10,734 nt of DNA from an uncultured Eubacterium sp. (GTDB lineage: Bacteria; Bacillota_A; Clostridia; Lachnospirales; Lachnospiraceae): NCBI GenBank assembly GCA_948468465.1, contig CAOKJJ010000171.1, positions 1-10,734 on the forward strand, written 5' to 3'. Numbering within the stretch: position 1 is the stretch's first letter; each line of letters opens with the position of its first letter. Positions 1 through 6,165 of the stretch are shown here, one piece after another. The notes beneath the pieces are model-generated. The model saw only the letters and a program-made list of their open reading frames with translations. It did no database searches and was not told the DNA's origin. The position numbers were made by a program, and so were the translations under genes.

Positions 1-81
1 GTGGTCTCGATACGACTGTAAACTATCATTTCATCAGCCGGTCACAGGTGTCGGCAGCGGCAATGGCTTATTCTGGCGAGG

Positions 82-350
82 ATGTCAGAAGAAGAACTGG
101 TCTGCAAAATACAGCGTAAATTCCAGTGGTATGAGCCACAGAGTGTGCAGAGGGTGGAAATCCCGAAAAGCAATGGGAAAACAAGACCTCTGGGAATACT
201 CACGATTATGGACAGGCTGATACAACAGTGTGTCTTGCAAGTGTTGGAGCCTATTTGCGAAGCAAAATTCCATGACAGCAGTTTTGGGTTACGCCCAAAC
301 AGAAGCCAGGAACATGCGGTTGCATTGGCGGAAAAATATGTGCAGCAGTC
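82..350 (+). pseudogene. Group II intron reverse transcriptase fragment (LtrA-like, RT N-terminal blocks)
   Basis: About 90 codons match the N-terminal reverse transcriptase blocks of group II intron-encoded proteins. Visible are VQRVEIPKSNGKTRPLGI, the DRLIQQCVLQVLEP helix, and FHDSSFGLRPNRS, which in intact proteins precede the palm core. The fragment stops near base 350, before the first catalytic aspartate block, and the YADD box, maturase (X) and HNH endonuclease regions are all absent. The frame stays open upstream to base 19, but bases 1-81 do not resemble an RT N-terminus, so both ends are truncated. The right edge abuts the antisense end of an IS66-type transposase, which implies a rearrangement junction near 350-357. 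It cannot be functional. The family assignment is firm; the exact edges are uncertain. Confidence 0.8.
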
Positions 351-354
351 GCAC

Positions 355-1088
355 TTGCCTCCATTGTCCGTTGCGAAATGGTCAAGCACACTGAGACATT
401 CACAAAAATAAACCAGGTGTTCAAAGCTGCGCAGGGAGATCGCCTGGTTTATTTTCCCCTTCAAAACCCGCGCTTTCCGTTCACACAGGTTGTTGTCAGG
501 CTCAACAAGCGGGTTTGACAGAAACAGCAGGTGGTTATGCTTGTATTTACCCATCCTCAAATATAAGTTATACCCATCCTTATAATAGTCTGATGGCGGC
601 TCGTCTTCGTATTCTTTTGTGGCTGTCTGCATGATGGCGTCATACTTTGCCTCAAATGCAGCTATTTTTTCGTCTGCCATTCCTTCCGCAGTCATGTTGT
701 TCTCATGGATTATCTTCTGTATCAGGGCCAGCATCTGCTTGTTCCAGGCAAGGTTTTTCTCATTTTCTATGCTGTCCTTAAGGCAACGCTCTATATGTAC
801 CATGTACTCCTGGTGGTCAGAGTCATAGCTGTAAAAGCATGCCTCGTGGTCATGGATGAGGATCCCGCCATATGTTTCCACCGGCGTCCCCTTTATCCCG
901 GCATGGCCTTTGCTTTCCCGTGCAAAGTACATCGTTGCGCAGCCATTGCTGCATACAACGACAGAACGATTGTCCCCGTTGACCCTGGCTACCGTGCCGT
1001 CTACATGCATGACAGGTGCGTCAAGCAGCGCTTTGAACAGGCCGTCCTGTTCACGTTTGACCCTTTTCCCGCGACAGCCGGTAACAAG
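355..1088 (-). pseudogene. IS66-family transposase, C-terminal catalytic part
   Basis: Read on the minus strand, this is the DDE catalytic half of an IS66-type transposase, the enzyme that cuts and joins the ends of its insertion sequence. In the frame counted from the ATG at 1097, the first Asp is in VMHVDGTVARVNG (residue 33), the second in GILIHDHEACF (residue 83) and the Glu in VEPDNNLCERKAR (residue 206). The C-terminal signature SLRSFEHLVYFCECLSVLDH is followed by only a few more recognisable residues, then the frame runs into antisense of the intron RT fragment and ends at base 42. The N-terminal half (zinc-finger and helix-turn-helix parts of IS66 proteins) is missing. In its place the frame continues upstream into residues of another transposase type. 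No IS66 accessory ORFs are seen nearby. The triad looks intact but the protein is truncated, so I call it a remnant. Confidence 0.8.
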
Positions 1089-1089
1089 C

Positions 1090-1303
1090 TGCAGCATGGC
1101 TATGACAAAAATTTCACGGTAGATATCCGGAAAAATTTCTTTGAGTTTGTAATCCAGGGAACCGGACAGCTGTTTAGAATCGCATAGGCCCCATAGTTTT
1201 TAACAATCGGATGCAGCGGCATGGCGCATACCATACGCATTTGGAATAAAACCGTCTTCAAGGGTAATCTTCCCGACAGATTTTCCTGTTACTTTACGTG
1301 GTT
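1090..1303 (-). pseudogene. IS4/IS1634-like transposase N-terminal remnant (frameshifted)
   Basis: On the minus strand, pieces of a second transposase type are spread over two frames. One frame gives GKSVGKITLEDGFIPNAYG and then a stop at about 1202. A second frame gives MPLHPIVKNYGAYAIL (from 1222). The first frame resumes as LSGSLDYKLKEIFPDIYRE and IFVIAMLQLV and runs without a break into the IS66 catalytic part. The order 'GKITPEGF... VKNYGAYAIL... FPDIYRE' resembles the N-terminal region of IS4/IS1634-type transposases of clostridia; this is a family impression, not an alignment. The stop and the frameshift near 1180-1200 make it non-functional. The in-frame joining to IS66 sequence near base 1085-1090 suggests one element inserted in, or deleted into, another. 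Confidence 0.45.
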
Positions 1304-1471
1304 TTCCTGCTGAACAGCAGATGCAACGTGTCGCTGGAGAAAACGGCACGGTTCGTTTGTGACATTACGGACGACGCCCTCTCGCCATCTGTCGGGATGA
1401 TCAGCGGCCTGTGCCAAGAATTTTCATTAAAAAGCAAAGCGGAACAGGACGGCCTGTCGGCAAATTGTTGA
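1295..1471 (+). pseudogene. Second IS66-like transposase fragment, opposite orientation
   Basis: The plus-strand frame ending with TGA at 1469-1471 reads FLLNSRCNVSLEKTARFVC, then ITDDALSPSVGMISGLCQEF and SLKSKAEQDGLSANC. This resembles the segment just before the first catalytic Asp in the IS66-type transposases of Lachnospiraceae. The AEQDGL near its end corresponds to REQDGLFKALL at the head of the minus-strand IS66 part at 355-1088, so two IS66 pieces lie in opposite orientation. There is no start codon in a sensible context and the frame stops before the catalytic core. It is a dead fragment. Its left edge overlaps the neighbouring remnant, so the true junction lies somewhere in 1285-1310. 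Confidence 0.5.
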
Positions 1472-1480
1472 AAAAATTGG

Positions 1481-1509
1481 TTGAATTTTATTAAAAAATA
1501 TGCTATAAT
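1481..1509 (+). promoter_or_regulatory. Sigma-A type promoter P1 (small upstream cistron)
   Basis: TTGAAT at 1481-1486 and a perfect TATAAT at 1504-1509 are separated by 17 bp, with an A/T-rich spacer. The predicted start is near 1516. Transcription would read the 35-codon ORF at 1593-1700 and end at the hairpin at 1699-1756, giving an RNA of roughly 240 nt; read-through would reach the defence operon. The promoter begins only 10 bp after the last IS66 remnant. Confidence 0.7.
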
Positions 1510-1592
1510 CAAGTACAGTAAGTGCAGTGAGCGAATTAATTTATGTAAAATGCCAATATGATACTGGTAAATAGCTTTTTAAGGGATTAATT

Positions 1593-1700
1593 ATGAGAAT
1601 TAATTGTATGACAATAAGCCGTATAGGCGCGCATGCGCAGACAGGAGTAATTGGAAAAGTATATAGTGCATGCATGGCAGTAATTCAGATTATTTCATAA
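1593..1700 (+). CDS. Putative 35-aa small protein in its own transcription unit
   Basis: An ATG at 1593 is preceded by AAGGGA (1581-1586) at a 6-nt spacing, a plausible Shine-Dalgarno. The 35-residue product starts MRINCMTISRIGAHAQTG and ends with the hydrophobic stretch CMAVIQIIS. It has two Cys, few charges and no clear transmembrane segment. The stop codon touches the base of a strong terminator hairpin, and a consensus promoter lies about 85 bp upstream, so promoter, RBS, ORF and terminator are all present. The start codon sits in the loop of an ATTAATT/AATTAAT inverted repeat, which could hinder initiation. I do not recognise the family. It could be a small regulator, toxin or peptide, or the region could act as an untranslated RNA. 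The arrangement of signals, not homology, is the only evidence for coding. Confidence 0.45.
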   Translation: MRINCMTISRIGAHAQTGVIGKVYSACMAVIQIIS

Positions 1701-1756
1701 CTGTACGAAAAAATTTTTCATATTTAATATGAAAATTTTTTTCGTACAGTTTTTTT
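1699..1756 (+). terminator. Long hairpin with T7 tail, Rho-independent terminator
   Basis: The left arm (CTGTACG, A6, T5, CATAT; 1701-1723) pairs with the right arm (ATATG, A4, T7, CGTACAG; 1727-1749). This gives a stem of about 23 bp with a single mismatch and a 3-nt loop (TTA), followed by seven T (1750-1756). It directly follows the stop of the 35-codon ORF and precedes promoter P2, so it should insulate the operon from upstream transcription. The stem is longer and more A/T-rich than most terminators. Confidence 0.75.
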
Positions 1757-1786
1757 ATGTCTCTGTGATTAGACTAAAAATAAAGG

Positions 1787-1815
1787 TTGAATTATTATTG
1801 CAAATATAGTACAAT
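1787..1815 (+). promoter_or_regulatory. Sigma-A type promoter P2 of the defence operon
   Basis: TTGAAT (1787-1792) and TACAAT (1810-1815) lie 17 bp apart. The predicted start is near 1822, leaving a leader of about 160 nt before the first gene at 1982. The -35 region GGTTGAATT is identical to that of P1, so both units may respond alike. A further TATAAT (1946-1951) has only a poor -35 partner. In the leader I see a 24-codon ORF (1825-1899) but no recognised riboswitch. Confidence 0.65.
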
Positions 1816-1970
1816 TGCAGCTGTATGCTGATTTATAATCCTGTAGAAGCAATGGAAAATTATAAGGTATCCTGTGCACAATTTATGGAAAGGGGATAAG
1901 AAATCATTATTTATTGAAAATGTTACTGTATGCGGAAATCCTGCATATAATAATTAGATAAGTAATGTAC

Positions 1971-1976
1971 AGGTGA
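1971..1976 (+). promoter_or_regulatory. Shine-Dalgarno that decides the start of the first operon gene
   Basis: AGGTGA lies 5 nt before the ATG at 1982. A GTG at 1973 in the same frame falls inside this Shine-Dalgarno and has no ribosome binding site of its own at a good distance, so the ATG at 1982 is the better start. Confidence 0.7.
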
Positions 1977-1981
1977 GAAAA

Positions 1982-3223
1982 ATGGAAGGGTTTCGGAATA
2001 TATGCTTCATCCATACAGATGAGGATTCCTATCAGGCATGCTATTTTAAGCAGTTTTTTAAATGGATTGGTTTTTCGTACTTTTCGTATGTACCAGGAAG
2101 CATGGGGGTAAAATGCGATATTTTAAAAAAGCCGGAAAATAGGGGATTTGATATTGTTGTGAGCATAAATCAGGCGGCAGAACAGGCAGACCGGGAAATT
2201 GCCGGACTGTTTGCCGGACAGTTCATCAGTTTTGTACTTCCGCAAGGTGCGGATAAAAATACAAATATCAACCTGCTGATAGAAAAAGTGCAGGAAAAAG
2301 TGCCCAAAAGCGCAGAGAACGGAGTGATATCCGAACTGCTTAAAATTTATAAAAAAAATGATATGGCGGAAATCTTATATGAATATACAAATGTGCTGAT
2401 AAAGCAGGCCGATGAGACCCTGTACACAGCAGTGTATGAAAAATATGACAAAATCCTGAAGGAATTAGATATTCTGGGGGATAAAATAGATGCTGCCAAA
2501 GGCATGATGGAATACTTTTTGTATGCAAAATACAGCTGTCAGCGGAAGATGAACGAGCTGTATGATTTGAAAAGCTGGATTTTCAAATACGATCCGGCAC
2601 AGATGATCGGGCAGATGGATGAAATCTACCGTTATGATCCGGGATTTTACAGAGTCGAATATTTGAAGGCGAAAACAGCGGAATTGGATTTGATGGAGCG
2701 TGTGCGTGCAAAGCAGTTTTTTTATAACTGTATTCAAAAGAGTACGATTGAAGTGTGCAAGAGTTATCTGCATTACCAGCTTGGCAAGTGGCAGGATGCC
2801 GGAAGGCAGATTTATGAAGCGGAAAAATCCTATGAATGCGCTTACAAGTGTAATCCTGCTGATATAAAGGCAGTTTTTAAAATGGCGGTGTATGCGAAGA
2901 AAATCAGGGATAAGCAGACGGAAATAAAATATCTGCAGCTGCTCATAAACAGGTGGGAGGAACGCTGTCATAAAAGGCACAGGGTGCCCCTGATGGATTT
3001 GGAGTACGCATACAAAGCTTATATGCTGATGGATGATGCAAGCCGTACAAGCATAGTGGACAACAAATACTATTTAGTGGCAATGGATATTCTGGAATTT
3101 GTCAAAAATCTGGAAAAAGAAGCCGATGATACTTACTTCGTAAAAAATCTGTATGGTTCAGATACCATGAAACATATTTGCAGGGGAATTGCATGCAGGA
3201 TGGATATCAGCTGCAAATATTAA
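1982..3223 (+). CDS. Unrecognised 413-aa protein, alpha/beta N-terminus plus TPR-like helices; first gene of RADAR-like operon
   Basis: I do not recognise this family. The first ~90 residues alternate predicted strands and helices: FRNICFIHT (residues 4-12), a helix around 17-31, FDIVVSIN (56-63) and FISFVLP (81-87). This suggests a small Rossmann-like or TIR-like alpha/beta fold, but no catalytic motif can be assigned. From about residue 110 the protein is helical and rich in Lys, Glu and Tyr. Residues ~262-325 look like tetratricopeptide repeats, for example LGKWQDAGRQIYEAEKSYE followed by CAYKCNPAD. No signal peptide or membrane segment is visible, so it is probably cytosolic. It is the promoter-proximal gene, and only 16 nt separate its stop from the ATPase start, so it is very likely co-transcribed with the deaminase system. 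I infer a sensor, adaptor or extra effector role. Known RADAR loci, as I recall them, do not carry such a gene. Confidence 0.85.
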   Translation: MEGFRNICFIHTDEDSYQACYFKQFFKWIGFSYFSYVPGSMGVKCDILKKPENRGFDIVVSINQAAEQADREIAGLFAGQFISFVLPQGADKNTNINLLIEKVQEKVPKSAENGVISELLKIYKKNDMAEILYEYTNVLIKQADETLYTAVYEKYDKILKELDILGDKIDAAKGMMEYFLYAKYSCQRKMNELYDLKSWIFKYDPAQMIGQMDEIYRYDPGFYRVEYLKAKTAELDLMERVRAKQFFYNCIQKSTIEVCKSYLHYQLGKWQDAGRQIYEAEKSYECAYKCNPADIKAVFKMAVYAKKIRDKQTEIKYLQLLINRWEERCHKRHRVPLMDLEYAYKAYMLMDDASRTSIVDNKYYLVAMDILEFVKNLEKEADDTYFVKNLYGSDTMKHICRGIACRMDISCKY

Positions 3224-3239
3224 TATTTGGAGAGATAAG

Positions 3240-6146
3240 ATGGACCAGGGTACAGGTAATAGCAAAAAAGAGAAAAAGAATGATTCCCATATCATTCCGC
3301 TGATTGATTTACGCAAAAAGGGAGTGGTATATGAAGATGTGAGAAGATTCCCGGATTCTATTTATGAACACGTATATGCCAGAGCAGTAAAAGCGGTAGA
3401 GCAGATCGCTGCAGACAGCAGAAAAATAGAGGCTTTTGGGAATAAGGAAGCAGGAAGAAAGGATCTGGAGATTGCGAACGTAATATCTTTTATCGGAAGG
3501 CGGGGGACGGGAAAGTCTTCTGCATTATTGTCTTTCCAAAAGGCGCTCAGGCAGTACCGGAGGAGCAGGGATGTATACTATGAGAAACAGGAGCTTTCAT
3601 TTAGCAGGAATGCGGATATGGAGGATGTCCGGTTCTTTACGCTGGACTGTATTGACGCGGCAGCAATGGAGGATTCGGAAAGTGTATTTACACTTGTACT
3701 GGCTAACATACTGGTAAAAATCGGAGAGTACAGTGAACAGGCAGATCAGGCAGAAAGTTCATATTTAAAGCGTTCCCTGCAGCAGAAGCTGGGGGAAATT
3801 TTTAAAGATTATACATCGCTTGCAGCAAGCCAGAAGGATATAGGTGAGTATTCAGCTTTTGAATATTTGAAAAATTCGGCAAGCAGCCAGCGGATACGGG
3901 TGAAATTTTCACAGATGGTGCAGGAGTGTCTGCAGTATTTTCTGGAATGCAGCCACAGTTCTGCCCGGAAGGCGTTTCTTGTCATAGCGGTAGACGATTT
4001 GGATATGGCTCATTATAACAGCCGTGTTTCAGGATGCGGCAAGGTGAATGCACACTCTTACGAAATTATGAGGGAAATATCCAAATATTTTTCTGTACCA
4101 GGCATAATCGTGCTGGCAGCTTATAACCATACAAATCTGCTGCAGCAGTGCAGCGGATTTTTTTACGGCAGCCTGGCCGATTATTACCGCCAGCTGGGTA
4201 CTGATTCAGAGGCTTTAAGGTCTGGAGAAGCGCTGGCGGGAGAGTTTTTGGAAAAAGTATTTACACCGGTGTTTCGTTTGTATATGCCTTCATGGAAAAA
4301 GCGGGATTACTTTGAACGGAACATCCGGATTGATATTGGAAGCAGCATTGATGCTGATGATATACTAATACGCTACCAGAAAGCGGGCAGGACGGTGTTT
4401 AAAATAAAGGATCTGCTTTTGATCCTGTATGCAGAGAAAGCAGGTATTTATTATGACTATGAAGGGAAAAAGCGGCATTTTCTTGAGCCGGATTCTTTAC
4501 GTGCGCTGAACAGTATCCTGCAGATTCTGATTGGAGAAAGTGTGAAAGAGAATCAGGGAGTGAACCAGCTGCATTTGCGGAAGGAAAACCGGGAGAATGT
4601 TTTTAAGCGGATTATGGATGATGTGTATTTCCGGTTTGTCAGTGAGCGTCTGTATCTTGAGACAGAACGAAGACTTTTTTCTGAGCTGCTTGAACAGCAG
4701 GCTGACCGGCGGAGTGAGCACATTGTACAGATTGTAGCGCCGAAAATAGAGCCGCTGGGCAGAAATAACAAATGGGAAATCCGGCATCTGTTAGAAGAAA
4801 AAAAGCGTTCTACGGACAATGCACGGATAAACGAGATTAACCAGCAGCTGAAATCAGCCAGAGATAACAGCGGGGCGTCATATAGTTACGCAGAGCTTCT
4901 GCACTGTATTTACCATATGACCAGACAGGAAAAATTTTTTTCAAAAGAGTTTGTGGCCTGTTTGCTTCATTCCTATACTGTCTGTATGGCGCAGATTTAC
5001 GAACAGTCCAGGCAAATACTAGAGGACAGGGACATTTATATCCGTAAGTACCGTTATCACGCAGCTGCAGATAGTGCCCCAAGGGAACAGGAACCAGATA
5101 TTGACGGTCTGGACTCATTTGAACAATTTAAAAGGCGTTTTTTTGAAGATACCGGGACAGAGGACGAAACTGGATACTCTAGCCAGATAGTGGCAGAGAA
5201 CGAAAAACTTTATAGGGCAGATGAAGCTTATCAGGTGCTGAAAGGCATTATCGGACAGACTGTTCTTGGAAATTGGACACAATATTTTTTCCCGGCAGTG
5301 AAGCTGACTGAGAATGCAGATGAACAAAAAGAGGAAATTTTTGCTATTGCAAGCTTTCATCGGATTCGCGGGGCAGAATTTCAAGGAAAGTTTATGATAA
5401 CGGGCGCAGCTATGGATGAAGATGTTCAAAGAATGCTCCGTGAGAGCATATTTTTTATGTCTATGTATACAGACTTGCTGCAGTGGGAAACGCTGGATAT
5501 CAAAATTAGAACAGATAAAGACAGCGATATGTGTCAGGTCTGGATGGAATATAAAGGTGAAACGCATTTTGAACTTACTGCTTTTGTGAAACTGGCTATT
5601 TTGTACCGGGATTATCTGTATAAAATGGAGCAGCTTTTTACAGATGCTTTTTTAAATGCAAAAAAAGGTGCGGATGCAGGTACTGATGGTGTTGATCATG
5701 TAGTCATTGACGGGATTTGTGAAAGGATTAAAGCTTATTTTGCCAAATTGTGGGAAGCCTATTATGATTGGGATAAAAATTATGGAAATATGGTACTTCC
5801 GGTTCACAGCCTGGATCTTATGTATAACCTGACAAAACATCAGTTTTTAGAATGCAGGGAACAGAATACGGTAATGCCGAGACAGGAGTATAATGAAAAA
5901 TTTATAGACAGCTATATCGATATGCTGTGGAAATTCTGGAAGCGTTTGGACAGGGCTGACCAGTTCTACTGTCTGCAGGGGAATGACAGATTTGCCGAAA
6001 AGTTTTTTCAATGCCCGTATATTCAGCTGCTGAGAAAGTTAAACGGTGACCAGAAGGCCAAAAGTTTTATAGAATCATATATTGAGAAACTGATTGGTGC
6101 TGTGCATAACTATGTAGTATTGAACAAACCTGCTGACGAAATATAA
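3240..6146 (+). CDS. rdrA: RdrA-like P-loop ATPase of a RADAR-type anti-phage system
   Basis: A 968-aa ATPase. The Walker A motif is FIGRRGTGKSS (residues 84-94; Lys92). The Walker B motif is FLVIAVDDLD (246-255), a hydrophobic strand ending in acidic residues, as in KAP/STAND-like AAA+ NTPases. A sensor-like strand GIIVLAAYNH follows (288-297). The remaining ~670 residues are mostly helical with no motif I can name. There is no signal peptide or membrane helix, so it should be cytosolic. In RADAR, RdrA is a large ATPase that assembles into a ring and supports the RdrB deaminase in phage defence; length, order and neighbour fit. The ATG at 3240 is chosen because GGAGAG (3229-3234) lies 5 nt upstream; the open frame extends to 3189 only through an unlikely TTG. 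A 19-nt gap separates it from rdrB. The ATPase call is firm; the RdrA call rests mainly on the adjacent deaminase. Confidence 0.85.
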   Translation: MDQGTGNSKKEKKNDSHIIPLIDLRKKGVVYEDVRRFPDSIYEHVYARAVKAVEQIAADSRKIEAFGNKEAGRKDLEIANVISFIGRRGTGKSSALLSFQKALRQYRRSRDVYYEKQELSFSRNADMEDVRFFTLDCIDAAAMEDSESVFTLVLANILVKIGEYSEQADQAESSYLKRSLQQKLGEIFKDYTSLAASQKDIGEYSAFEYLKNSASSQRIRVKFSQMVQECLQYFLECSHSSARKAFLVIAVDDLDMAHYNSRVSGCGKVNAHSYEIMREISKYFSVPGIIVLAAYNHTNLLQQCSGFFYGSLADYYRQLGTDSEALRSGEALAGEFLEKVFTPVFRLYMPSWKKRDYFERNIRIDIGSSIDADDILIRYQKAGRTVFKIKDLLLILYAEKAGIYYDYEGKKRHFLEPDSLRALNSILQILIGESVKENQGVNQLHLRKENRENVFKRIMDDVYFRFVSERLYLETERRLFSELLEQQADRRSEHIVQIVAPKIEPLGRNNKWEIRHLLEEKKRSTDNARINEINQQLKSARDNSGASYSYAELLHCIYHMTRQEKFFSKEFVACLLHSYTVCMAQIYEQSRQILEDRDIYIRKYRYHAAADSAPREQEPDIDGLDSFEQFKRRFFEDTGTEDETGYSSQIVAENEKLYRADEAYQVLKGIIGQTVLGNWTQYFFPAVKLTENADEQKEEIFAIASFHRIRGAEFQGKFMITGAAMDEDVQRMLRESIFFMSMYTDLLQWETLDIKIRTDKDSDMCQVWMEYKGETHFELTAFVKLAILYRDYLYKMEQLFTDAFLNAKKGADAGTDGVDHVVIDGICERIKAYFAKLWEAYYDWDKNYGNMVLPVHSLDLMYNLTKHQFLECREQNTVMPRQEYNEKFIDSYIDMLWKFWKRLDRADQFYCLQGNDRFAEKFFQCPYIQLLRKLNGDQKAKSFIESYIEKLIGAVHNYVVLNKPADEI

Positions 6147-6165
6147 GGACAGGGAGGGAAAGCAA

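Noticed and set aside
1..81. Possible protein-coding start of the window (frame 3 reads VNYHFISRSQVSAAAMAYSG)
   Set aside because: It looks protein-like but has no recognisable family, no start, and runs out of frame with the RT fragment; too short to call.
705..1187. 160-codon plus-strand frame in the IS66 region
   Set aside because: Antisense shadow of the transposase, which has the recognisable DDE motifs on the minus strand; no Shine-Dalgarno.
1294..1512. 72-codon minus-strand frame
   Set aside because: Opposite the plus-strand IS66-like fragment and the P1 promoter; the product shows no family pattern.
3189..3239. TTG-initiated 17-residue extension of the ATPase
   Set aside because: It overlaps the end of the upstream gene and lacks a ribosome binding site, while the ATG at 3240 has GGAGAG at good spacing.
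5115..5567. 150-codon minus-strand frame inside the ATPase gene
   Set aside because: Cys/His/Phe-rich antisense translation of a well-supported coding region.
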